Below, one piece after another: positions 9,353-19,610 of a DNA stretch of 64,000 bases (position 1 is the first letter of the stretch; each line of letters begins with the position of its first letter). The stretch covers positions 8,804,001 through 8,868,000 of the forward strand of contig NC_067205.1 of assembly GCF_026262505.1 (NCBI RefSeq), in the 5' to 3' direction. The DNA comes from Trichomonas vaginalis G3. Taxonomy: Eukaryota > Parabasalia > Trichomonadida > Trichomonadidae. Made by a program: the position numbers and the translations under genes. The notes under the pieces are model-generated. The model was not told the DNA's origin. It searched no databases and worked only from the letters and a program-made list of their open reading frames with translations.

Positions 9353-12300
9353 ATGCCACGTAAGCTACGTAAGAATATACGTAAGAGGAAGAGAGCATTG
9401 AAACATCCAATAGTAAGACTAACACCACAACAACAGTTGCAACAACAAATGCTGAATGACCCCACTATGTTGCAACAAATGTCAAGCAATCCTATGCTTT
9501 TAAACCGAGTTGTTGGTGCACAGAGTGGAGGTTTAAGAGCGGCACTTTTAGCGAAAATGGCAGGCTATGGTGGAGCTGCAGACGGAACAGCATATAACCC
9601 TCAAAGTCAAATGAATTTGAGTTCACTCAAAAATCAAATAGCAGATGTCAAAAAGTCAAACATAGACATACAGAAGCAAATAGGTGAAAACGAAAAAGAA
9701 ACTAGAATATGACAGACACACAAAGAAACTCAATGAGTTAAACGTAGAGAAAAAGAAGAAAGAAGAACAACTGAAAGAACTAAGTACAGAGGAATATGCG
9801 AAAAAAGTGTCAGAAAAAGCAGCAGAAGTAGCAAAAATGGAACAAGATGTCATAAATTTGAAAAACCATACTACTCGATATAAAGTACTGAAAGATGAAG
9901 AGATAAAACAAAAAGCCCTGAAGACATATATGGATAGCGATGAGTATAAAAAAGAAGTTGAAGCAACTGTAAAGGCAGAAAAACTTTTACAGTTGCAAAA
10001 CCAAACCGTACAGTATGAAAACTTAGCACAAGAAAGTAAAAATAACGACGCGGCTATGCAAAAGGCAATGAAAAGCGCAGAATATATAAAAGCTAACAAT
10101 GACTGGTTAGATGCCCAAGCCAACGCTAAAGCAGCCCAACTCATAGGGTCAATAAGGACAAAAATACAAGCGGATGAAGATAGTTCAAATGAAGCTTTAA
10201 CAAATGCTGACTTTAAGAACGCCTTCGAAGCTCTTCATAGTAAGGTGAAACAAGTGAACGACTTCTCATCTGGAAAGAAACTGAAGTCTGAAGGTTTCGA
10301 CAAAGAGTTAAAAGAAGTAGCACAAAATATGACGAAAATAACAGATGCAGCAACGAGACAGGCAGTTCAAAGTGCCTATGACGCCGTTAGAGCAACTGTT
10401 GTGAAAAGTCAAGAAAAAGAGTTACAACAGACCAAAACAGACCTAGTAAATGCTTTCTTAAGAACGAAAAGTCAGGTAGGACATTACGCTGCAGATGGAA
10501 CATATGTGCCAGCTGGTGGAATTTATATACCACCAAACCCTCCAAGAGAAGCACCTGCACCAGGACTACCTAGAACATTTACATCGTCACATGGACACAG
10601 ACACAGGCATGCACCAAAACCAACACAACAACCAACAGTTCAAAAACCAGCACAGCAACCAACAGTTCAAAATCCAGCACAACAACCAACAGTTCAAAAT
10701 CCAGCACAACAACAACCACAAACAGAGCAAGGACATAAAAGAAGTAGAGAACAAGGAAACCAAGAATTCTTAAAAATGCTTAAAGAAGAGTGTGGTTTCC
10801 CAGATAGTATTGACTTTAGTGACAGATATAAAGAAGCTATTGGAAAGTTCAAGGATGGAAATACTGACCCGAACCTATTTAGCTTTATGGCTCAGCACCA
10901 AAACGGATATAATCTCAAACCTGGAAAATACAAGCTCGCTAAGGGATATGATTTAATAGCATATCATCCAAATGACATGGATGAATTTACTCCGAGATAT
11001 TTGATGTCAGAGCTAAATGACAATTCAACTTTCGTCATGAAACGCGTAAAAAATAGAGACGGAACGAAAGAACAAAAGCTTATGAATGCGGATGACGTAG
11101 ATAGGGAAATTGTTGAAAACGGTCTCGGAATATATGAAATGCCAGCAGATGAGGTACAAGAAACTCCACAGGAAGAAGTTCAGATACAACCAGACATGGA
11201 AGAAATAGTTCAGCAACAACAGCTAGAAGAGCCTGAAGGAAACGAACAAGTCCTTCCTTTGGAAACTAACTTCACAGAACTAGATGAAGATTTGGAACAG
11301 CCGAAAAATCTTGACCCTCAACAAGAGTATGCGGAGAATATGGAATATTTCCAAGAGTCTAAAAAAAATTCGGCTGACATAGTAGAAGAATATCGAAAAA
11401 TGTTTGCCGACATACAAAAGACTCCAACACCAGATGAAAATATTCAGCATAGAATGGAAGCACTGAAAGAAAATGTACACAAATACAACAACCCTTTTTA
11501 CTTACGAGCATTTAACGTTCAATCTTCGGATGAACTCGGTGAAAATAAAAGGTTAAATTTCAAGAAAACATATAGAAATGAAACATTGTTTAAAGTTCAT
11601 TCAGAACCTAACCAAGATGGAAACAAACCTACTTTTGTTTCTGCAGACGATGGAACTACAATGAGATGGGGTCATAAAGCTAATCCGGATAGGTGGTTCA
11701 TAAACTTACAACCACAATTCCAAGAAGTTGTAGACGCAATGGAAGTCAATGGTGAACCAGATATAGCTGGTATTTTCAGCGCGGCTTTAATGCCATTGAA
11801 AGATATGAAAGATGCAGATATTTTGGACCAGTATGAAATGAACATGGCTGATGGAAATATAACACCTGACGTTCTAGAACATTTATCTCAAAGAACTACA
11901 CAGAACCATAAAGATGGTATATTTGGTGAAGAGTTTAGAAAGAAAGTTAGGGAGAGAGAAGGAAGAGAACCTATTGTACATGACCTTGCAAACGAAAGTT
12001 TACAAAATGTCATAAAAACTTACTTTGCAGACGATGAATCGAGAAGGGATGAATATTTAAGAAAACTCAAATGGACAGTACCAAATGAAATGTTAGTATT
12101 GAAAAACATGTTCCTTGACAAAATAAAACCAACTACAGAAATAAACGACGCAAGACTGAAAGATTGGGTAAAAGCTTTCCCATTCACAAAAGATATAGTT
12201 GGTAACATGGAAAGAAAACCAGAATGGCTACAAAAACATATATTTGGAAACGAGCTTATTCCATATGGACAGGCACTGTTTGAAGCGCTTGAACCGGAAA

Positions 12301-12560
12301 CTCAGGAAAGAGTCATGCAAACAATACGCGAAGACTCAAATACAGACTATGACAAACTCTTTCTAGGATATAGGTTACCTGAGATGGGCGACCAGAGCCA
12401 AAAGGCAAAAAGGACATGGGAAATTTGCAACATACTAGATGAACATAATGCAAAGATGCAACAACTTCAAGCAGAGGGCAATGAAGGAAAAAGAAGAGTT
12501 AAAAACTCAGTCAGGAAGAAAGTAAAGCTTGGTCGGAGTGGGTTCTATTATGACATATAA
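9353..12560 (+). pseudogene. Coiled-coil/PQ-rich Maverick protein, copy B (broken)
   Basis: Maverick B copy of the gene at 58020-61220. It has about one break. Its P/Q repeat stretch (near 10605-10720) differs from A and C: it has repeated QQPTVQNPA-type units where A and C have mostly QQPAQQP units, so this stretch evolves by repeat exchange. The C-terminal region is almost identical to A and C. Confidence 0.85.
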
Positions 12561-12591
12561 ACCAACTATTCTATATTTTTACCCATATGAA

Positions 12592-14197
12592 ATGTACGCC
12601 GCTCAGAATATAACGCCAACAGTTTTGGATGCTATGAATGGAAATGTTTCCGAATGGTATAACGAATGCGACAATGCCATTAGAAGGTCAGAAATAGTTC
12701 CTGGAACTTACGAATATACAACTGCTGTTTCTTATGGAAACGTAGGTGAGTTTGGAGAAGGTTCTTCAACAACAGTAGATATTGCTTGCGACAGGTTTCA
12801 TATAATTTCTATTGACAACTCTTTCTTATACGTGGAACAAGACATTGAAAAAAACCTTCTGCCAAGTTGTCTGACAAAAAGGTTGCAATGGAATTTTCTA
12901 TGTCGGATACCAATATGCTCCAGAAGTTTTCATGGGATATAAGATATATTCTAACTCTGACTTAGTTCAAACAGTAACATGGGCAAACTATGAATGGTTC
13001 GCTTTGAGAAACTCAGTACAACCACAAGCTAGAGAACAAACAGACCAGTATGCAACTATTGAGAAAATAAGAAGACTTGACCCTAACGTTCCAGGAGTTT
13101 ATGTTAACCTTTCTGGACAAACTGCAGCAGCAGTAACCAAAGTAAAATTGAAACTTAGAGTTCCTTTGTCATCTTTCCTCATCTTCAGGTTTTTAAGATA
13201 CTTGCCAAACTGGGCAGGAAAAATTTCTATCGAACTTACTCCAAGCAAAAATAACTTAGTCATTGCACCAACACAAGACCCATTCACTCTTACAGAAGTA
13301 GTGGGAACAAATAAAATGTCATTCGCCGACTTTTGCAAAAACAAAGTTGACTTAGACTTTGGTTTCTCAAACCTCAACACTGAAGTAAAACTATTATTTC
13401 AATGCTGCTGGAGATGCTTGGGACCCAGTTAAGTTCACATGCGAAAAATTTGAATGCAAGAGAATAGAAAGCAGACTTGCAGTCTATATGTTGGACCCAG
13501 ATATTTCAAATGCTTTAGCTGCCAAATATATTGCAGTTCCACTTATGTTCCCTATACACAAATATCTGTCAAAGACTTTGCAGGTGAAGTTGGAAACCAA
13601 AGTGCTGACCCAGGTGCAAGAACAGATATTGCCTTAACAACTGCAATGAAACATGCAGATACTCTGTTTGTACTGTTCAGACGAAACTATAAATGACTAT
13701 TCTTGTTTCTACAACCCCGGTATTAAATATCATATAAACATAGATGGCAAATACTATCCAAGAGAAGAATATTCTACAGTTGAGGATATGAGGTCATACA
13801 ACTTGACATTAGATGCTATGAACTTTAACAACAACTTCACAACAACCATTAACCCTGAAATGCAAAGTTCTATTATGCCATATGTGAAAGTATGGACCCA
13901 TACAGGAGCTCAAAAAACTCAATATACAAATGGAGACCGTTCAAACTTTTGGCTTGGCATTCCATTTGCTGACTCAGAAGACTTTATGGGTGGTATTTCA
14001 ACTGTTGGTACTGTACAAATACAATATACTGGTGACAGAGACGGTCCAGATGAACTGAGAGCAAAGAAGTTTACAAAACCAATAGCACTTTTCACGGAAG
14101 ATGCTCTTTTGAAAATTCGTTCGATGAAACCTGCTGGGCTCCTCAGATTGGTATAACGACAGCTTCCATCGAGCAGATTTTGGCAGCAGGTCAGTAA
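12592..14197 (+). pseudogene. Major capsid protein, copy B (broken)
   Basis: Maverick B copy of the capsid gene (whole at 61253-62860). It has about four breaks. It lies 31 bp after the coiled-coil gene, in the same order as in A and C. Confidence 0.8.
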
Positions 14198-14511
14198 GTT
14201 GTTCTTGAACTGACTTCTCTCCGTCAAATATTGACAGTACGCCAGTTTTGACATAAAATTGTATTATAAACTTACCTTTAGAAATATCGGTCAGTTTTGT
14301 TGTTATATTTTTGTCTGCTTCAAGAACTTTCACCATCTCGGTTATACCAACTTTCTTTGCTTTATGAAAATATTTTGGTTCAGCAAAGACTGCTATTCTA
14401 TAACATTTTCCATTGTTTGTGTAAAGAACTATTCTATCAATGAAACTTGTATTGTTTGTGTGTGTAAACTTTGTTTTGCTTCAATTCGAAGAGATACTCA
14501 AATACGTCCAT
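14092..14511 (-). pseudogene. Small unknown protein overlapping the capsid tail, copy B
   Basis: Same reading frame as the whole one at 62754-63173, with about one or two breaks. It is convergent with and overlaps the end of the capsid gene, and is divergent from the next gene by 18 bp. No family recognised. Confidence 0.45.
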
Positions 14512-14529
14512 CTTTTTATTCTAAGTAAA

Positions 14530-15106
14530 ATGTCATTTCCGAAAAATAGAAGCGTAAGTGTTTCAAAAGGTTTAATGGCGATGGCAGATGTGAAGTTAAA
14601 TTCACCAACTCAAACAAACAGTCAAAGTGTTGTTGTCAATGTCAAAGAAAGAGATGTTGAAGTGGGGAAACCATACGAAGACGAAGATGGTATAACAATA
14701 GTTCCTGTAAAAAGAACCAACATACCCTGAAGTTAGCAGAGACTTAAGTTCTGTTGCAGATATTCGAAATGACTACAAGCAACTTAAAGACAAACTTAAA
14801 ACTCAGGAGAAGATTTGTCAAGCTTTGGGTATAATGTTAAACTTGGTTGAGCACAACCCTGTAAAAGTGAACTCATATGTCATCGCACCTCATGAAATTT
14901 TGAAAGAACTATTGAAACTTTTGACAGAGGCAGACGATATAAACATCAAAGAAATAGAACCCGACATTGCTTGCTGTGGTGTTTCATACAATGTCATTGA
15001 CAAGATATACGTTATGAAAGGAGGCGAAACGTTGAACTTAAAATATAGTTTCCCAGACGTCATAAAAATATTTGACGACCACAACATTTCATTAAAAATT
15101 TGCTAA
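14530..15106 (+). pseudogene. Unknown 194-residue Maverick protein, copy B (broken)
   Basis: B copy of the gene at 63192-63773, with about one break. It begins MSFPKNRSVSVSKGL. It is followed 4 bases later by the next gene. Confidence 0.7.
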
Positions 15107-15110
15107 GTAA

Positions 15111-15912
15111 ATGGCAGAAGACATAGTGGTTTATACTATTACGACTAAAAACCCTGAGTCATATAATTCTATAACAAACAAAACTTACAAAGTCCTCAAG
15201 GACGGTATTTGTAAACTAACCTTAAACACAATGACGACTAAAGCCTGTTTTGCTCTTTTGACACCAGAAGACTTTATTGTTGTGAATGGTAAAAAATACT
15301 TCTTTGAAGATACTTACTCAGATATACCACCAACAGGTTTTGTTGACTTATTTAATACTTTAAGGACGAGTGTAACATGTGCTTGCAACTAGAGCAGGTT
15401 TCATTATGTTTGGATGTCCGACTGAGTTTACTATAAACAATATGAGCTATAATACAAAACTTATTTCTGGTTTTACACAACAGTTTCCTATAACAGGAAA
15501 AGGTGTCATACAAGGAATGTCTGTTCCATTGACTTTAAGTACACCTATTTTATATATTGTTTCAAAACTTAGGTTCAAAGTGCTATTCGAATGTTGACAG
15601 AAACTACTATGACCAAAAGATACTCATGCGTATAAACAACACTTTCTCTGCTGGTTGCCTATTGTTCATTCGAATGCAGAGTTTTCAGCTTTATTAAACT
15701 CAAACACTTTAGCAACATAAACTTAACCTTAGTTGACGCAAACTTTGTTCCTGTAAAACTTTATGTCCTATGTATTTTCAATGACGGCAGAAAGTTTCGA
15801 ATTGGAAGATGCAACTGGTGAAAGTATTGTATTACAAGAACAACTTCAACAACAAATAGCTCAAGAACAACAAATGCAACAAATAGCTCAAGAACAACAA
15901 AGTCAAGAATAA
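15111..15912 (+). pseudogene. Candidate minor capsid (penton-like) protein, copy B (broken)
   Basis: The gene starts MAEDIVVYTITTKNPES and ends in a Q-rich tail made of repeated AQEQQ-type units. The body alternates short hydrophobic and polar stretches, as in all-beta proteins. Its place two genes after the major capsid protein is where Polintons commonly encode a single jelly-roll penton, so this role is inferred from position and look only. It has about four breaks. A copy in the same state is at 35881-36670, and the start of a third is at 63778. Confidence 0.45.
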
Positions 15913-15941
15913 AAAAATATTTTTTTTTTATTTTTATAAAA

Positions 15942-17176
15942 ATGTACAGAATAGATGTTTCAGATTTTTATGACTTCCAAGCATTCAGAAATATGTGTCC
16001 ATTTAGAGACTATAACAAAGCAGTCGAGAATTTGAAACGTTTAGTCATTTATGTCGACTCTGCCCCAGAATGTTATGTTATGAAAGAATGGATGTAGTCT
16101 TTAACAAACCAAGAGCAACAATAGTTTCAGAACAAGAATGTAGACAGAAACTTTAAGAAAATAAAAGTTGTACAAGTTGGCATGAAGATGTTAGATGCTT
16201 GGGATATCTTATTGTCAAAGTTAGAAGATTTTTCAGTTCGTGGTATAAAGTTTATACACCTTCTCCAAACTTCTATTCTATCTTCACTGGATATAAATAT
16301 GAACAAGTAGAATGGAAAGAAAATGTTATAGAAGCTTGGTTAGACCATGTCAAAGAAATTATATGCAATGGAAACGAAAGAGTCTATGAGTATATCTTAT
16401 GTTGGTTTGCAAACATCTTACAACATCCAAGTGCTAAAAATGAAACTGCTCTCATTATAATTGGAAAACAAGGAACTGGTAAGAACACATTCTTTACAGA
16501 TATCTTATGCAAACTGTTAGAGGGCTATTCGAACCCGAATATGACAAACATAGAAAACATCTGCGGTAAATTTAACTCTTCAATAGAGAATATGAAACTT
16601 ATAGTATGTAACGAACTTCAAAGTATAGATACAACAAAAGTTTTAAACTCAGATGCTTTGAAGAGTCTTATAACAGACAAAGTTGGAGTTGTTGAAAGAA
16701 AATATAAAGACCAAAGAGTTTGTGAAAATGTTGCAAACTTCGTCATGGTTTCAAACAATGCCGTTCCGATGAAGTTAGAAAGTTCTGACAGAAGATATGT
16801 AGTTGTCAGAACGTCAGATTCTCATATGCAAGATACAGAATATTTTGACGACTTAGCAGAAACTTTGACATCTGACTTTTACAACCACTTGTTCTCATAT
16901 TTCATGACATTAGATATTTCTAAGTTCAATCCAAGACAAATTCCACATACCGAAGAAAGACAAACATTGTTAGAAGCAAACAAGAGTGTTTATGAACTGT
17001 TTATAGATGAGACTAACTTTGAGTGTTTAGATGAAAGGTCAGTGTACGATGAATATAAACAATATTGCCAAGAGTATGGTTATATGACAGCGTCTAAACG
17101 AACATTCTTGGCAAATGTCAAAAATCTTTTAGATGTTCAGAACGGCGTATATACAAAGAAAAATTTTTCTGAGTAA
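15942..17176 (+). pseudogene. Superfamily 3 helicase (D5-like), copy B (broken)
   Basis: The gene encodes a DNA-unwinding ATPase of superfamily 3, as used at viral replication forks. Visible motifs are Walker A GKQGTGKN, a Walker-B-like stretch around LIVCNELQ, and a motif C region with VMVSNN. These resemble poxvirus D5 and phage P4-type helicases. It is followed after 35 bp by a conserved small gene, suggesting a replication pair. It has about two breaks. The A copy is at 36699-37933. Confidence 0.8.
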
Positions 17177-17211
17177 ATTTTAAAAAAATATTTTTTTATC
17201 CGATAGAAAAG

Positions 17212-17631
17212 ATGGCAAAATTCATCTCAGTAAACAAGTACATGACAGAAGTCAAAGAAGAACTAGACCCATTCGCTTATTTGAATGTTTACTTCTACCA
17301 TTTTGAAAAGTCTTCATTCAGCAAAGTTTGGAACATCGAACCAGTTAAGTTTGCTATTGTGACTAAAAATGGTGCGAAATTTGAAGACTTAGACATTGAC
17401 GGTATGTTGACAGTCAAAGAAAATTTTGACAGAAAGTTCTCAAAACTCGAAGAAGGCAAAGCATACAAACTTGTTATACCTTATGAACCAAAGAAAGCAG
17501 ACGACTATGAATATTATGAGTCTAAGATAGTTGAAGTTCAAGGTAAATTGGGTAAAAAGATTTTAGAGTCTAAGCCAGTGTTTGCTCCTAAAGAGGAAGA
17601 GAACATTGACATTGACCCAGAAATGTTCTAA
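17212..17631 (+). CDS. Unknown small protein behind the helicase (B)
   Basis: A 139-residue protein that looks whole. It starts MAKFISVNKYM and has an aromatic-rich stretch (FAYLNVYFYHF), then mixed beta-type sequence, and ends in an acidic tail EEENIDIDPEMF. It is 35 bp downstream of the helicase and convergent with the next gene, with 16 bp between stops. Size, an acidic C-terminus and position beside a helicase would fit a single-strand DNA-binding protein, but this is inference; no fold was recognised. Confidence 0.6.
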   Translation: MAKFISVNKYMTEVKEELDPFAYLNVYFYHFEKSSFSKVWNIEPVKFAIVTKNGAKFEDLDIDGMLTVKENFDRKFSKLEEGKAYKLVIPYEPKKADDYEYYESKIVEVQGKLGKKILESKPVFAPKEEENIDIDPEMF

Positions 17632-17647
17632 AAATAAAATTTTATTT

Positions 17648-18097
17648 TTACATGTCAAATTTCTTTTTCTCTGGTTCAGGTTCTTTCTTCTCTTCTTCTA
17701 CTTTCTTTTCTTTCTTCTCTCTCTTCTTCTTCTTCTCTGGTGGAGTTATGTCAAACTTCTCAGAACCATATTTTTGTAAAAGGTCTTTGTCCTTTAATAG
17801 CTCTTCTATTCTGTTTTCTATTTCATCTTCAAGAACAGCGCATGTGTCTTCTTTGCATTCTAAGAACTTTTGTTGGACTTCAGCTTTCCAATCGGCGTCA
17901 TCTCTGTCAACAAGTCTGTCATTGACAAATTTTAAGACTTCTCTGCTTAATGTTTTATGGTTCTTGTCATATTCCCAGAAACAGAACTTTAGAACAAATT
18001 CACCTTTCTTGTTTACACTATGTAAGATTTTATGGTCTACAGATGTTTTGCTGTCGAAAAGCTTGTCTCGAATATAGATAGCGAAATCGCTAGACAT
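17648..18097 (-). CDS. Unknown protein with K/E-rich tail (B)
   Basis: A 149-residue protein that looks whole. It starts MSSDFAIYIRDKLFDS. A folded-looking N-terminal 110 residues is followed by a highly charged tail of K, E and P repeats, probably disordered. It is divergent from the packaging ATPase gene, with 36 bp between the starts. No family recognised. The related copy in A is 38408-38884. Confidence 0.6.
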   Translation of the reverse strand: MSSDFAIYIRDKLFDSKTSVDHKILHSVNKKGEFVLKFCFWEYDKNHKTLSREVLKFVNDRLVDRDDADWKAEVQQKFLECKEDTCAVLEDEIENRIEELLKDKDLLQKYGSEKFDITPPEKKKKREKKEKKVEEEKKEPEPEKKKFDM

Positions 18098-18133
18098 TTC
18101 CTAAAAGATAAAATTTTTAATTTTTCTAAAAAT

Positions 18134-19009
18134 ATGTTAGAAAAAAAGTTTGCTGACATTGACAAGAAATTTGAGAATGTTTTAAACAAGAACAAGAGGA
18201 AGTTAGAAAATGCTCAGATAAAGCCTATACATGACAAGTTCTTATTTGCTCAGAATGGTATAACAGGTCTAATTGCACCACCTGGGTCGGGTAAGACTTT
18301 CACTTATCTTAAAATGGCTGCACAACAACAAGAACTAGATGAGAAGAACCCATTCTATGAGTTAGTTGTTATTTGTAGTACTTCTGGTCAATTTGACCAA
18401 ACCGTCAATTCGTTCAAAGATATTATAAAAAAGTCTAAGTTAGTATGTATAAAAGACTCTGAGTTGTTAGATTGGATAAAGAAGTACCAAAGAAGAGTTT
18501 TGAAGTACAATGCTATAAATGAGTATATAAATTCTAAGTTTAAAGACCCAAATGAGGAAATGCAGAGAATATTAGAGAAGAAACACTTCAGAAACAAACA
18601 GAAAGAGATAGAATACATTTCGAAGAAATTGCAATCTTACGATTGGAAGACTTACCCTCATAGATGTCTTCTTATCTTAGATGACTTTGCTTCTCATCCT
18701 TTGTTAAAGAATAGAGAACAAGACATGTGTCGAATTCTTAAGAAGCTCAGACACTTTAACATCTCAGTTGTCATTTGTGTACAGACAGCCAAGAGTTTAA
18801 GTAAGGATGTAAAGAGAATACTTACTGACATTGTACTTTTCCCCGGATTGTCCGAAGACGATTTCATGGAACTTATGAAAGAGTCCATGGCAGGTAAGTT
18901 TGACAGACATGAACTATGGGAGAAGTACAAAGTCATACAAGACCCTCATACTTCTTTCAGAATTCATATCTACGCGAACAAAGTTCAAATTGTAAAAAGT
19001 CAAGCTTGA
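18134..19009 (+). CDS. Maverick packaging ATPase (A32/FtsK-HerA type)
   Basis: A 291-residue ATPase that looks whole. Walker A is APPGSGKT near residue 55, and Walker B is LLILDDFA near residue 180. Further polar motifs (VVICVQTAKSLS, DIVLFPGLSEDD) fit the family of Polinton, adenovirus-like and poxvirus A32 genome-packaging ATPases. In that family the protein pumps DNA into the capsid. The start at MLEKKFADI is chosen because an upstream in-frame ATG would overlap the divergent gene. The end sequence GTCAAGCTTGAAAAAT recurs at module borders elsewhere (19588, 39778, 41391). Confidence 0.85.
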   Translation: MLEKKFADIDKKFENVLNKNKRKLENAQIKPIHDKFLFAQNGITGLIAPPGSGKTFTYLKMAAQQQELDEKNPFYELVVICSTSGQFDQTVNSFKDIIKKSKLVCIKDSELLDWIKKYQRRVLKYNAINEYINSKFKDPNEEMQRILEKKHFRNKQKEIEYISKKLQSYDWKTYPHRCLLILDDFASHPLLKNREQDMCRILKKLRHFNISVVICVQTAKSLSKDVKRILTDIVLFPGLSEDDFMELMKESMAGKFDRHELWEKYKVIQDPHTSFRIHIYANKVQIVKSQA

Positions 19010-19027
19010 AAAATGTAAGTGTTAGTC

Positions 19028-19102
19028 TTAGTCTGCTTGTGGTGCTGGGGCTGTCGGTTCTTCTGGCTTTGGAATGGACTCGGTTGGTGGTACGTCGGAC
19101 AT
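19028..19102 (-). CDS. Very short proline-rich ORF, shared start MSDVPPTES
   Basis: A 24-residue reading frame, MSDVPPTESIPKPEEP and then APAPQAD. It has the same beginning as the longer PQ-rich proteins at 24070-24426 and 42124-42696. It may be only the start of such a gene, left beside the array. It faces a plus-strand start at 19519 across the 22-bp array. Confidence 0.5.
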   Translation of the reverse strand: MSDVPPTESIPKPEEPTAPAPQAD

Positions 19103-19518
19103 TGTCTTGAAACAATAAAAGACTTGTCTTGAAACAATAAAAGACTTGTCTTGAAACAATAAAAGACTTGTCTTGAAAAAGTAAAAGACTTGTCTTGAAA
19201 AAGTAAAAGACTTGTCTTGAAAAAGTAAAAGACTTGTCTTGAAAAAGTAAAAGACTTGTCTTGAAAAAGTAAAAGACTTGTCTTGAAAAAGTACGGGTAT
19301 CGTCTTCAATCAAGACCACTGTTCTCAAATTTGAGAACTTTACACCAAAAAATTTCTTGAAAAATAACGGGTCTTGTCTTGAAAAAGTAAAAGACTTGTC
19401 TTGAAAAAGTAAAAGACTTGTCTTGAAAAAGTAAAAGACTTGTCTTGAAAAAGTAAAAGACTTGTCTTGAAAAAGTAAAAGACTTGTCTTGAAAAAGTAA
19501 AAGACTTGTCTTGAAACA
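19103..19518. repeat. Two-part 22-bp tandem array between divergent gene starts
   Basis: Nine units of 22 bp (starts near 19102 to 19279), then an AT-rich spacer of about 80 bp, then seven more units (19374 to about 19518). The unit core is GACTTGTCTTGAAAAAGT and contains the dyad AAGAC-TT-GTCTT. The outermost units read GAAACAAT instead, and the last one supplies the ATG of the plus-strand gene. The spacer holds a 16-bp palindrome TTCTCAAATTTGAGAA (19322-19337). The layout matches the 21-bp arrays at 24427 and 42697. Confidence 0.85.
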
Positions 19519-19590
19519 ATGACCGACATAGACCCAGCAGATGAGGCAATTTACCTTATAGAGCTACCTGAGCCATCTTTGGTGTCAAGC
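19519..19590 (+). pseudogene. Start of a DEAIYLIE-type gene, remnant
   Basis: About 24 codons beginning MTDIDPADEAIYLIEL, clearly related to the start of the 121-residue proteins at 24826 and 43054 (MVEVEPTDEAIYLIEI). It then runs into the module border GTCAAGCTTGAAAAAT and the end of the KilA-N gene. Only the start of the gene is present here. Confidence 0.55.
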
Positions 19591-19610
19591 TTGAAAAATA
19601 AATGGTTCAT

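Noticed and set aside
19103-19518. CRISPR-like array
   Set aside because: Units are strictly tandem with no unique spacers of constant length and no cas genes. The organism is a eukaryote.
18957-19549. Repeat protein with FQDKSFTFSRQVFYFFKTSLL units on the minus strand
   Set aside because: The unit is 22 bp, not a multiple of three, so the three-unit protein period is a by-product of the open array.
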